From: CAYMUC01 sp964471865
Lineage (GTDB): Bacteria; Actinomycetota; Acidimicrobiia; Acidimicrobiales; Ilumatobacteraceae
Assembly: GCA_964471865.1 (NCBI GenBank)
Contig: CAYYHU010000020.1
Coordinates: 1-40,131, forward strand
Direction of reading: 5' to 3'
Length of the DNA stretch: 40,131 bases
Both the position numbers and the translations under genes were made by a program. Under the pieces are notes generated by a model, which saw only the letters and a program-made list of their open reading frames with translations, had not been told where the DNA came from and made no database searches. Shown one piece after another: positions 22,629 through 30,773 of the stretch; positions within the stretch are counted from its first letter, which is position 1; each line of letters starts with the position of its first letter.

Positions 22629-25600
22629 TCAGATCAGGATCGCGTCATGGCCGAACGCCACGCGTAGTTCACCCACGACCCGGTCGAGATCGACTGCGTA
22701 GTCCTCGGGGAGCCGCAGCACTCGGCCCTCCCCGAGCACGAGCAACACCGGGGAGGATCCGGGGTGATCGGCCAGGATCCGCTTGAGTTCGCCGATTCGG
22801 GACTCGTCCAGACTCGCGGACCCCAATCGCAATCTCAACGGTAGAGCCGTGGTCGCGAGATCCTCCACCACCGCCACGTCCTGGGCGATGAGCGACACCC
22901 GGGATTCGTCACGCCGATCGATGCGACCTTTGACCGTGACGATCGCATCGTCGCTGAGTCGATGGCCGATATCGGCGAGAAGTCGTGGAAAGACCGTCAC
23001 CTCGACTCCGGACTGCAGATCCTCGAGGACGAACACCGCCATCTGGTCGCCGCGTTTGGTGAACTTGCGGGCCAGCTGGGTGATCACTCCCCCGGCGACC
23101 ACGGCGGTGCCATCGGGGCGTTCGACCAGCTCCGCGAGGGGGCCATCGGTGCGTCGACGAAGCGCGGCGTCAACTCCGAGGAGCGGGTGGTCCGACACGT
23201 AGAGACCGAGCATCTCTTTTTCGAACCGCAACCGTTCGGCTTTGTCGAACTCGACATCGGGTATCGGCACCCGCTCATCGAAACCGTCGCCCGATCCCTC
23301 GCCGCCCGCCGAGTCACCACCCCAGTCCCCGAACAGGCTCATGACTCCCTGGTCTCGTTCGCGGCGTCGCTCCAAGGTGGTGTCGATGATCTGTTCGAAC
23401 ACCTGCAACAGGCCTTTGCGAGGATGACCCATTGCGTCGAAGGCGCCCGCCTTGATCAACGATTCGACGGTGCGCTTGTTCAGCACCGGCTCGGGCACCC
23501 GATCAGCGAACTCGTAGAACGACTCATAGGGTCCGTTCTCGCGTCGTTCGGCTACGAGTTGTTCCACGAGGCCTTCACCGACGTTACGAACCGCGGACAT
23601 CCCGAAGGTGATCGCTCCGGGACTTCCCGCCGGCATCTCGACACCTTCGGGGACCTCGTCGAGCGACAGTGGAGCGAAGTCTCCCACCGAGCGATTCACA
23701 TCCGGGTTCAACACTCGGATTCCCATGGCGCGGGCGTCGGCGAGGTAGACGGCGGCTTTGTCCAGGTTGGAGCGCACACTCGTCAACAAACACGCCAGAT
23801 ACGAAACCGGATAATGCGCTTTGAGATACGCGGTCTGATAGGTGATGAGGCCGTAGCCGAAGGTGTGGCTCTTGTTGAAGGCGTAATCGGCGAACTTCTC
23901 GATCACGTCGAAGAGTTGGCGTCCCAGTTCGCGGCCATACCCGGTGCGATCACAGCCTTCCTCGAACCCGGCTCGCTCTTTGGCCATGAGTTCGCGGACC
24001 TTCTTGCCACATGCTTTGCGCAGGTTGTCAGCCTCGGCCAGGGAGTAGCCGGCAAACCGTTGAGCGACTCGCATGACGCTTTCCTGATAGATCATCAGGC
24101 CGTAGGTGTCAGCGAGCACCTCGCGGGCGTCCTCGTGGAAATAGCTGATCTCTTGGCGCCCGTTCTTGCGATCCGCGTAGTCGTAGTGCATGTTGACGCT
24201 CATCGGTCCGGGCCGATACAGCGCCAAAACGGCCGAGACGTCTTCGAAGCTCGACGGGGCCATGGCCTTGAGCAGCGACCGCATGGGCGGCGACTCCAAC
24301 TGGAACACCCCGATCGTGTCTCCTCGACCCAACAAGTCAAAGACCTTGGCATCGTCGAGAGGTACGGCGTCGATGTCGAAATCGGGATCGAAGCGCTGCA
24401 CCATGGCGACGGTGTCGGTGATGACGTCGAGGTTGCGGAGCCCCAAGAAGTCCATTTTCAACAGACCGAGTTCTTCGACGCCGTGCATTTCGAACTGGGT
24501 GACCACCGGAGCGAGGTCCGGATCCGTTCCCGATTCGGGTTTGCGTTGAATCGGGAGATATTCGGTGAGGGACTCCTTGGTGATCACCACGGCCGCGGCA
24601 TGGATTCCATCGGAGCGCTTCAGACCCTCGAGCCCTTTCGCGACATCCACGATGCGCTTCACATCGGGATCGCTCGCGTACATCTCGCGCAATTCCGCGG
24701 CCGCTTTGTAGCCGTCGATGTATTTGGGATGCTCCTCGAAGCAGTACCGCAGTGGGGTGTCACGCCCCATGACCAATGGCGGCATGGCTTTGGCGACTTT
24801 GTCACCGAGTCCGTACGGGAATCCCAACACCCGAGCGGCGTCTCGTACGGCGTTGCGGGCTTTGATCGTGCCGAAGGTGATGATCTGGGCGACATGGTCG
24901 CGGCCGTAGCGTTCCGCCGCGTAGCGGATCATCTCGTCGCGGTACCGAGAGTCGAAGTCCATGTCGATATCGGGCATGGACACTCGCGAGGGGTTCAAGA
25001 ACCGCTCGAACAGCAAGTCGTAGCGAATCGGGTCCAACTCGGTGATGCGCAAGCAGTACGCCACCGCGCATCCGGCTGCGGATCCTCGTCCCGGACCGAC
25101 TCGGATTCCCGATTCCTTGGCATGACGGATCAGGTCCCACACGATCAAGAAATAGGACGCGAACCCCATATCGGAGATGACGCGGAGTTCGTACGCGAGT
25201 CGTTCGACCGCGGTGGGGGGCAGATCATCGCCCCACCGCATCCGCGCCCCTTCCCAGGTCAGGTGTTCGAGATAGGCGCGGTCATCGGCGAATCCGGGCG
25301 GGAGGGGAAAGTTCGGCAGCTGGGGTTTGCCGAACTCGATGGTCACATCTGCGCGTTCGGCGATCCACAACGTGCTGTCACAGGCCTCGGGCACCTCCCG
25401 AAACAGCCACCGCATCTCATCCGCGGTCTTGAGATAGTGCTCGGTACCTTCGAAGCGGAACCGTTTCGGATCCGACAACATCGCCCCGGTCTGCACACAC
25501 AACAGTGCGTCATGGGATTCGTGATCTTCTTGATGCGTGTAATGCGAATCGTTGGTGGCGATCAAGGGGGCGCCGATTCGCCGGGCGATCTCGATCAACT

Positions 25601-26207
25601 GCGGATTGGTCTGATGCTGTGCGGGAATGCCGTGGTCCTGAAGCTCCACGAACAGGTTGTCGCGTCCGAAAATCTCTTGAAGACGTCCCGCATGAGCCAA
25701 CGCACCCGCCTCGTCTCCCGCCAGCAGGGACTGCAGGACGTGTCCGCCCAGACATCCCGTCGTCGCGATCAGACCGTCACTGTGGCGAGCGAGGAGATCC
25801 CAGTCCATACGGGGCTTGTAGTAGTAGCCCTCCAAGAACGCGAGGCTCGACAGCTTCAGCAGGTTCCGATATCCGGCATCGCTTTCAGCCAACAAGGTCA
25901 GGTGGTAGTAGAGCTTGCGTCCTCCGTCGGTGTCCCCACCGGAATCGTCGACCCGGCCGCGCCGGGCAGGTCGCTCCTGACGGTTCTCATACGCGAGATA
26001 GGCCTCGGTGCCGATGACGGGTTTGATCCCCTGTTTGCGGCATTCCTTGTAGAACTCGAGGACCCCGTACATATTCCCGTGGTCGGTGATTCCCAGCGCC
26101 GGTTGACCATCGGCCACCGCTTTGGCCACCAGTTCGTCCAACCGTGCTGCACCATCCAACATCGAGAACTCGGTGTGGACGTGAAGGTGGGTGAACGAAT
26201 CGCCCAC
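22629..26207 (-). CDS. dnaE: DNA polymerase III alpha subunit
   Basis: This is the replicative polymerase, 1192 residues, close to mycobacterial DnaE1. The N-terminal PHP domain keeps its metal motifs (FTHLHVHTEFSMLDG, ITDHGNMYG, ATNDSHYTH), so the intrinsic 3'-5' exonuclease of actinobacterial DnaE is probably retained. The palm holds GPGRGSAAGC and the catalytic PDIDMDFDSRYRDEM. The fingers include YGRDHVAQIITFGTIKARNA. The tandem helix-hairpin-helix region follows at AYFNKSHTFGYGLITYQTAYL onward. An OB domain (VVAGGVITQLARKFTKRGDQ) and a C-terminal tau-interaction-type tail complete it. Start GTG 26207 has a clear AAAGGAG Shine-Dalgarno. A TAAGTT hexamer overlapping the bpa stop (26250-26245) is a candidate -10, giving a leader of about 30 nt. 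Confidence 0.96.
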   Translation of the reverse strand: MGDSFTHLHVHTEFSMLDGAARLDELVAKAVADGQPALGITDHGNMYGVLEFYKECRKQGIKPVIGTEAYLAYENRQERPARRGRVDDSGGDTDGGRKLYYHLTLLAESDAGYRNLLKLSSLAFLEGYYYKPRMDWDLLARHSDGLIATTGCLGGHVLQSLLAGDEAGALAHAGRLQEIFGRDNLFVELQDHGIPAQHQTNPQLIEIARRIGAPLIATNDSHYTHQEDHESHDALLCVQTGAMLSDPKRFRFEGTEHYLKTADEMRWLFREVPEACDSTLWIAERADVTIEFGKPQLPNFPLPPGFADDRAYLEHLTWEGARMRWGDDLPPTAVERLAYELRVISDMGFASYFLIVWDLIRHAKESGIRVGPGRGSAAGCAVAYCLRITELDPIRYDLLFERFLNPSRVSMPDIDMDFDSRYRDEMIRYAAERYGRDHVAQIITFGTIKARNAVRDAARVLGFPYGLGDKVAKAMPPLVMGRDTPLRYCFEEHPKYIDGYKAAAELREMYASDPDVKRIVDVAKGLEGLKRSDGIHAAAVVITKESLTEYLPIQRKPESGTDPDLAPVVTQFEMHGVEELGLLKMDFLGLRNLDVITDTVAMVQRFDPDFDIDAVPLDDAKVFDLLGRGDTIGVFQLESPPMRSLLKAMAPSSFEDVSAVLALYRPGPMSVNMHYDYADRKNGRQEISYFHEDAREVLADTYGLMIYQESVMRVAQRFAGYSLAEADNLRKACGKKVRELMAKERAGFEEGCDRTGYGRELGRQLFDVIEKFADYAFNKSHTFGYGLITYQTAYLKAHYPVSYLACLLTSVRSNLDKAAVYLADARAMGIRVLNPDVNRSVGDFAPLSLDEVPEGVEMPAGSPGAITFGMSAVRNVGEGLVEQLVAERRENGPYESFYEFADRVPEPVLNKRTVESLIKAGAFDAMGHPRKGLLQVFEQIIDTTLERRRERDQGVMSLFGDWGGDSAGGEGSGDGFDERVPIPDVEFDKAERLRFEKEMLGLYVSDHPLLGVDAALRRRTDGPLAELVERPDGTAVVAGGVITQLARKFTKRGDQMAVFVLEDLQSGVEVTVFPRLLADIGHRLSDDAIVTVKGRIDRRDESRVSLIAQDVAVVEDLATTALPLRLRLGSASLDESRIGELKRILADHPGSSPVLLVLGEGRVLRLPEDYAVDLDRVVGELRVAFGHDAILI

Positions 26208-26243
26208 GGGGCTCCTTTCGAGGGGATGACGACGGCTGCGAAC

Positions 26244-26771
26244 TTACAGGTACGTGCCGGGTCGGTCCACGACCTGAACCTCAGGTCCTCCCGCTCCCGG
26301 AGGCAGACGGCGCATCTGGTCGAGTTGTTGACGCGCTGCGAGCTGCTGAGCGAACAAGGTGGCTTGGATTCCATGGAACAACCCTTCGAGCCATCCCACG
26401 AGCTGGGCTTTCGCGACCCGTAGTTCGGACTCGGTGGGGATCTCACCTTCACGAAACGGCAGCGCCAACTGGAACAGCTCGTGCTGGAGGTCATCTGACA
26501 AAGCGCCAGCGACCTCGGCGACGCTTCGGGCGTAGATCTCTGCGAGGCGCTCCCGACTCGCGACGTCGAGTTCGGTGGAGCGCACCTCGTCGAGGAGTTG
26601 TTTCACCATCGAGCCGATCCGCATGACTTTGGCGGGCTCGGTCACCGTTTCGGTCACGGGGCCGTCAGGCGTCGCCGGGGCAGCATCGCCAGCGGGGGTG
26701 GCTCCATCGAAACCGGCGGCGAACGGACTGGTGTCGGAGTTCTCCGAGGGTGGCGGGGAGGCATTCGTCAC
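26244..26771 (-). CDS. bpa: Bacterial proteasome activator (Bpa/PafE family)
   Basis: This 175-residue protein is the size of mycobacterial Bpa/PafE. After a Pro/Ala-rich, disordered N terminus (about 1-45), the four-helix core is strongly conserved: RIGSMVKQLLDEVR, then RERLAEIYARSVAEVAGALS and VAKAQLVGWLEGLFHGIQAT with LFAQQLAARQQLDQMRR. Bpa forms a 12-subunit ring that opens the 20S proteasome without ATP through its C terminus. Mycobacterial Bpa ends in GQYL. This one ends in GTYL, keeping the penultimate Tyr and last Leu used for docking. Its presence predicts prcBA elsewhere in the genome. GTG 26771 overlaps the upstream phosphodiesterase stop as GTGA. dnaE is directly downstream. Confidence 0.92.
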   Translation of the reverse strand: MTNASPPPSENSDTSPFAAGFDGATPAGDAAPATPDGPVTETVTEPAKVMRIGSMVKQLLDEVRSTELDVASRERLAEIYARSVAEVAGALSDDLQHELFQLALPFREGEIPTESELRVAKAQLVGWLEGLFHGIQATLFAQQLAARQQLDQMRRLPPGAGGPEVQVVDRPGTYL

Positions 26772-27937
26772 GAGGTCACCTGCTTTGCGAGGAGGGGTAC
26801 GAGGACTTCATCAGCGGTCATCGAACCGTGACGACAGATCAAACGGAAGGGTCCGGTGTCAGCAGGTTCGTCGAAACTGACCGGTTGGCGCGCCACCAGG
26901 GCGATATCGCCGAAACGTCCTGCGACCGGAGCCGAGATCGGAGACCCGAACCATCGGGCTTCGAGGAGTTCATCACGGGTGTGAACCCACGCGACGTCCC
27001 CATGACAGGCCTGGGCCGCAGCGAGGAGATCACCTGAGGCCCCCGCACGAGCATGCAGCCACCTGAAGCGGCCTTCGCCGGACTGGTGGTGTACGAGGGC
27101 GAGGACCTCGGGATCAGGGGTGATGACGGCATCGCCGACATGCACCTGGCCGTGATCAGCGATCACGGCCAAGGCGGCACCGGGAACCAACTGATCCAAG
27201 ATGTCGCCCACGAGTCGGTCGGCCGTGGTGAGCTCAGCCTCGTAGAAGGCTCCGAATCCTCGTTCGTGAGCGATCTTGTCGACACCGTCGTAGTAGGCGT
27301 AGACGAAGGGTTCGCCCGAGCGCAACTGCCGTCCCACCTCGACGGCGAGCCCCGACACCGTGCGCCATCCCGCAGGACGTGATCCGCGAAGGTGAGCCTC
27401 GCTGAACGCGGAATTCTCCAACTCGACTTTGGACACCACCGGAATCGCGGCGCCGAGAAACGGCCGTATGGGCTGGATGTCATCGGGACGATGGCGACGC
27501 CGGACATCCCCAGCCGTGGTCGCCCAGCGCAACATGTTGACGACCTCGCCCCCGAGATCGACGCGATATCCCACGACTCCGTGTTCCACCGGGGCCAAAC
27601 CGGTCGTGATCGAGGTCAAGGCGGTTGCGGTCGTGGTCGGAGCCACCGTGGTGATAGGACCCCCCTCCATCGAAGCGAGGGTTGCGAGCCGATGGCGGTG
27701 TGCACACAACTGGTTCCAGCCCAAACCGTCGAGAACGAGGAGCACGACCTGGCGAGCATGCTGAAGGGCTTCGGGAAACCAAGCTGGTCGCCGACCGGGT
27801 TCACAGCCGATAATTCCCGGGATCAGACCGGTGACGTTGGGGCCCCGATAGTCGGGGATCACCGGATCCCCGGCGCTGTTGAACAGGGCGCCAGGGTCGT
27901 TGGTTGACACGTCGGGGGCGGTCGGGATCGGATCCAC
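26768..27937 (-). CDS. Alkaline phosphatase-superfamily phosphodiesterase/pyrophosphatase
   Basis: This 389-residue protein belongs to the type I phosphodiesterase/nucleotide pyrophosphatase group. Metal ligands and nucleophile are visible: VVLLVLDGLGWNQL (first Asp), VAPTTTATALTSITTG (Thr nucleophile), YAYYDGVDKIAHERG (Asp and His), AVIADHGQVHVG (Asp-His), and a late His in FRLICRHGSMTADE. No signal peptide is seen, so it is probably cytoplasmic. Substrates could be nucleotides or phosphodiesters. It is the first gene of a unit with bpa (GTGA overlap) and possibly dnaE. GTG 27937 was preferred over an upstream frame opening at 28063, because that extra sequence overlaps the divergent Rrf2 gene. 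Seventy-one base pairs separate the two divergent genes. Confidence 0.85.
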   Translation of the reverse strand: MDPIPTAPDVSTNDPGALFNSAGDPVIPDYRGPNVTGLIPGIIGCEPGRRPAWFPEALQHARQVVLLVLDGLGWNQLCAHRHRLATLASMEGGPITTVAPTTTATALTSITTGLAPVEHGVVGYRVDLGGEVVNMLRWATTAGDVRRRHRPDDIQPIRPFLGAAIPVVSKVELENSAFSEAHLRGSRPAGWRTVSGLAVEVGRQLRSGEPFVYAYYDGVDKIAHERGFGAFYEAELTTADRLVGDILDQLVPGAALAVIADHGQVHVGDAVITPDPEVLALVHHQSGEGRFRWLHARAGASGDLLAAAQACHGDVAWVHTRDELLEARWFGSPISAPVAGRFGDIALVARQPVSFDEPADTGPFRLICRHGSMTADEVLVPLLAKQVTS

Positions 27938-27996
27938 GCGGTGTCCAGTCCACCACCTCGAACCCCGTGATGCCAACCCCCCGGTGAGTCGGGTCC

Positions 27997-28002
27997 TACG
28001 AT
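27997..28002 (+). promoter_or_regulatory. Putative -10 element (TACGAT) for the Rrf2 gene
   Basis: TACGAT lies 6 nt before ATG 28009 in the 71-bp region divergent from the phosphodiesterase gene. No Shine-Dalgarno is seen. Confidence 0.45.
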
Positions 28003-28008
28003 GGCGAG

Positions 28009-28446
28009 ATGCGAGTGTCCACCCGCGGCGACTACGCCTGTCGTGCCCTGTTGTCGCTCGCACTCAATGACGGACACACCGGGCCGATTTCGGTGCGTGA
28101 CATCGCGGAGCGCACAGCGCTCCCCCAGCCCTATCTCGAACAGATTCTTCTCGCCCTCAAAGGGGCGGGGCTGGTGCGGTCCAAACGGGGGGTGGGCGGC
28201 GGATACGTCCTGGCGCGCTCACCCGATCAGATCCGCTTGTCCGAGATCATCTCGGCCGTGGACGGACCGATCGCGCTCGGTGATTTCGGCGAACCCCATG
28301 CCGACGGAGCCTGTGATCACGAGGGCCAATGCGTCCTGTTGGCGGTATGGCATCAGGCCGGAGCGATCATGCGTGAGCATCTCGACTCGTTCACTCTGGC
28401 ATCGGTGGCGTCCATGGCCCGGGGCGAGGCTCCCTGGCCGAGTTGA
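28009..28446 (+). CDS. Rrf2-family transcriptional regulator
   Basis: This 145-residue Rrf2 protein has an N-terminal winged helix-turn-helix (RVSTRGDYACRALLSLAL, VRDIAERTALPQPYLEQILL, GAGLVRSKRGVGGGYVLAR) and the usual effector region with LSEIISAVDGPIAL. The Cys motif after it reads GACDHEGQCVLLAVW. There are two Cys with C-x5-C spacing, while the third Cys expected for IscR/NsrR-type iron-sulfur binding is replaced, near the Trp. A full three-Cys cluster site is therefore absent. Cluster binding with another ligand, or thiol sensing, remains possible (inference). It is convergent with the rluD-type gene and divergent from the phosphodiesterase. No isc/suf genes are adjacent, so the target is unknown. 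Confidence 0.9.
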   Translation: MRVSTRGDYACRALLSLALNDGHTGPISVRDIAERTALPQPYLEQILLALKGAGLVRSKRGVGGGYVLARSPDQIRLSEIISAVDGPIALGDFGEPHADGACDHEGQCVLLAVWHQAGAIMREHLDSFTLASVASMARGEAPWPS

Positions 28447-28462
28447 ACGCCGGGTGACCAGC

Positions 28463-28490
28463 CGCATCGCCCGCCGATGGGCTCGATGCG
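28463..28490. terminator. Hairpin between convergent Rrf2 and rluD-type genes
   Basis: CGCATCG (28463-28469) and CGATGCG (28484-28490) form a 7-bp stem with a 14-nt loop. An alternative shorter stem (CATCG/CGATG, 28465-28479) is nested within it. No T tract follows. Confidence 0.35.
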
Positions 28491-28543
28491 AACTCTCTGT
28501 GCGAGACCGGACCGAACCCCGTCGACGAGACCTGCGCGCCGGA

Positions 28544-29458
28544 TCAGGAGCAGTCGGCGAGAACGGCCGCCATGTCGTGGGGTACGGGAGCCTCGAAGCG
28601 CATCTCGAGTCCGGTCCCGGGATGCTCGAAGGCCAGTTCGGTGGCGTGCAACAGCGGCCGTGGCGCCCGTAGGCGAGGCCGGTCACCTCCATAGGTGGCG
28701 TCGCCCACCACGGGATGACCGATGGCGGCGGCATGAACCCGGATCTGATGGGTGCGACCGGTGTCGAGTTCGAACGACACCAGAGCCAACTCGGTCGGGC
28801 GTTCGAAGCGAGACACGACCTCGAAACGGGTCCGAGCGGGCTTTCCGTCGACAACGACGGCCCGCCGTAAAGGATCGCGGGGATCGCGTCCCAACGGGGC
28901 ATCGATCACCCCGGTGGGCTGGGGGGGCCAACCCCAGATCAGCGCCAGATAGCGGCGATGGACCTCGCGCATCGCAAGAGCCTCACTCAACGCTTCATGG
29001 GCGCGTTCACTGCGAGCCACGACCAACAGCCCCGAGGTCCCGGCATCCAGGCGGTGAACGATTCCCGGTCGCATCGGGTCACCGACGGACGCGATTTCAG
29101 GAAAGCGCGCCAGTAGCGCGTTGACCAAGGTGCCATCGGGATTCCCGGCTCCGGGATGCACGACGAGACCCACGGGTTTGTTCACGACGATGACGTCCTC
29201 GTCGGCGTGGCGGATCTCGATCACCACACTCACATCGGCCTGGGGCAGTTCGACCCCGGGGAGCCGGTCAGGGTCGATCGACACCGTCTGCCCGGCGTCG
29301 AGTTTGGTCTTGCCCACGGCGGCAAGGACGCCATCGACTCGCACTCCTTCAGCGGCGATGAGTGCCACCGCCTCAGAACGCGACACCCCGGCCAACAACG
29401 CCACGATCCGGTCGAGGCGCTCACCCCCAAGGGCCTCGGGTAGTTCTTCGACGATCAT
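28544..29458 (-). CDS. rluD: RluD-type 23S rRNA pseudouridine synthase
   Basis: This 304-residue pseudouridine synthase of the RluA/RluD family modifies uridines in 23S rRNA. An N-terminal S4 RNA-binding domain (about residues 15-75, ERLDRIVALLAGVSRSEAVA) precedes the catalytic domain, which opens with VIVVNKPVGLVVHPG. The catalytic Asp lies in RPGIVHRLDAGTSGLLVVA. RRYLALIWG, FELDTGRTHQIRVHAAAIGH and PLLHATELAFEHP are conserved downstream. ATG 29458 overlaps the lspA stop as ATGA. The order dksA-like, lspA, rluD is common in actinobacteria. Exact rRNA positions are not established from sequence, so the symbol is a family-level label. Confidence 0.9.
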   Translation of the reverse strand: MIVEELPEALGGERLDRIVALLAGVSRSEAVALIAAEGVRVDGVLAAVGKTKLDAGQTVSIDPDRLPGVELPQADVSVVIEIRHADEDVIVVNKPVGLVVHPGAGNPDGTLVNALLARFPEIASVGDPMRPGIVHRLDAGTSGLLVVARSERAHEALSEALAMREVHRRYLALIWGWPPQPTGVIDAPLGRDPRDPLRRAVVVDGKPARTRFEVVSRFERPTELALVSFELDTGRTHQIRVHAAAIGHPVVGDATYGGDRPRLRAPRPLLHATELAFEHPGTGLEMRFEAPVPHDMAAVLADCS

Positions 29459-29925
29459 CGTGTAACCCGCGGGGCCATCGACATCGAGATGGCCAACATG
29501 ATGGCGCCCACCACGATCGCCGCATCCGCGATGTTGAAGATCGGCCACCACTGCAAGTCGATGAAATCGACCACGGCTCCCCGAAACCACCGATCGCCGC
29601 GCAGCAGCCGATCGACCAGATTGCCCAGAGCTCCACCCACGATGAGCGCGCTCGCGATCCGCCGGGGCGTCGTGGTTGCGGACCGCAGACTGATCAGCAC
29701 GGCGATCACGATCGCAATCGAGATGATCCCGATGACCGGACCCATTCCCTCGCCCCGAGAGAACGCCATTCCGGTGTTGAAGGCCAGGTTGAACCGCAAG
29801 GTCCAGACGATGTCGATGGTCGAGCCGTCACCCAACTCGTCGAGAGCCCAGGACTTGGTCAACTGGTCGATGGCGAGGACCGCAGCGATGATCGCCGCGA
29901 CCATTCGCCAATGGCGGGCGGTCAT
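29455..29925 (-). CDS. lspA: Lipoprotein signal peptidase (SPase II)
   Basis: This 156-residue, four-helix membrane aspartyl protease cleaves prolipoproteins before the lipobox Cys. The catalytic dyad lies in GNLVDRLLRG and FNIADAAIVVG. Other family motifs are IDQLTKSWA near the N terminus, FNLAFNTGMAFS (the usual NxGxAFS loop), and VVDFIDLQWWPIFN. The gene overlaps both neighbours by ATGA, with the dksA-like gene upstream and rluD downstream. The three are one translationally coupled unit. The DUF3048 lipoprotein at the left of the window is one probable substrate. Confidence 0.95.
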   Translation of the reverse strand: MTARHWRMVAAIIAAVLAIDQLTKSWALDELGDGSTIDIVWTLRFNLAFNTGMAFSRGEGMGPVIGIISIAIVIAVLISLRSATTTPRRIASALIVGGALGNLVDRLLRGDRWFRGAVVDFIDLQWWPIFNIADAAIVVGAIMLAISMSMAPRVTR

Positions 29926-30707
29926 CGCCGTCCCAGACCTCCGACCTTCTCCTCCACGAGCACCGTCGTCCAGGGTAAGGCTTCGAGTCGTTCCTTGGGG
30001 ATCGGGCGACCCGACACCAAGGAGAAACCGTACGTTCCGTCCTCGAGGCGTTGCAGCGCAGCATCGATCTCTGCGACGGTCTGGCGAGCCTGAGCGGACA
30101 AGGCGAGGTCGCGTTCGCGTTCGACGACCATCGTGTCGCCCTCACCGGATTCCTCGTCGAATTGGACGTCTCCCATCTCGGCCTCAGCGATGAGAGTGTT
30201 GGCCTCGTCTTCGAGGCGCGTGGCCTGACCGGTCAGACGTTCACGCTCAGCCAGCAGGGCTTCGCGCTGGGTTGCGAGGAACTTGACTCCGAACACACTC
30301 GACGAGGATGCGGTCGCAGTCCTCTTGGCCCCATCTCGAGAGGCACTGGCTTTGTTGGTGACCTTGGCGCCCGATGTCTTGGTTCGTGCCGACTTCGTCC
30401 CACCAGTCTTGGTGGCGGCCTTGGCCGGGGTCGCCTTGGCTGCGGCCTTGTTGGCGGGGGCCTTCTTGGCGGGGGCCTTTTTCGCCGCTACGTCGGTTCG
30501 AGCCTTGCTCCCTGCAGCGCCGCTCGAATCAGCCTTGGCCGGGGTTGCCTTGGCAGCTGACGTCGCTGTTGGCTTGGCAGCCGCCTTCTTGGCCGGGGTC
30601 TTCTTCGCCGGAGCCGCTTTGGCAGCTGCCTTCTTGGAGGTCGAGGCCGCTTTCTTCGCCGGCGCCGCTTTCTTGGTGGATGTGGCGGATCCGGGTGTGG
30701 TGGCCAT
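29922..30707 (-). CDS. DksA/TraR-like protein, cysteine-less, with histone H1-like Lys/Ala-rich tail
   Basis: This 261-residue protein has two clear parts. Residues 1 to about 135 are Lys/Ala/Pro/Thr-rich with repeated AKK and PAKK units (KKAAPAKKA, KKAPAKKAPANKAAAKA), like histone H1 or AlgP C-terminal tails. Residues about 140-261 are a DksA/TraR fold: a coiled coil (LATQREALLAERERLTGQAT), the EESGEGDTMVVERERDLALS segment, then LQRLEDGTYGFSLVSGRPIP and KERLEALPWTTVLVEEK. All four zinc Cys of DksA (normally GxCxxCGxxI and TxCxxC) are replaced by Ser, Ser, Leu and Glu. A DNA-binding, nucleoid-associated or RNA-polymerase-linked role is inferred. It heads the lspA-rluD unit. A GGAGGT Shine-Dalgarno precedes ATG 30707, and a TAGCCT element lies at 30748-30743. 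Confidence 0.88.
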   Translation of the reverse strand: MATTPGSATSTKKAAPAKKAASTSKKAAAKAAPAKKTPAKKAAAKPTATSAAKATPAKADSSGAAGSKARTDVAAKKAPAKKAPANKAAAKATPAKAATKTGGTKSARTKTSGAKVTNKASASRDGAKRTATASSSSVFGVKFLATQREALLAERERLTGQATRLEDEANTLIAEAEMGDVQFDEESGEGDTMVVERERDLALSAQARQTVAEIDAALQRLEDGTYGFSLVSGRPIPKERLEALPWTTVLVEEKVGGLGRR

Positions 30708-30742
30708 CGAGCATTACCTCCGAAAGGTTGGACGGTCGCCGC

Positions 30743-30748
30743 AGGCTA
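30743..30748 (-). promoter_or_regulatory. Putative -10 element (TAGCCT) for dksA-like-lspA-rluD
   Basis: TAGCCT is 35 nt before ATG 30707, with a strong GGAGGT Shine-Dalgarno in between. It predicts a normal leader of about 28 nt, contrasting with the leaderless arrangement elsewhere in the window. Confidence 0.45.
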
Positions 30749-30773
30749 GGCCCATCCGGGGCGTGTCACTACC

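Noticed and set aside
22962..26423. A 1153-codon open frame on the + strand opposite dnaE and part of bpa
   Set aside because: It is the mirror of a strongly conserved gene in high-GC DNA, has no recognisable domains, and its composition (rich in Gly, His, Arg) is typical of antisense translation.
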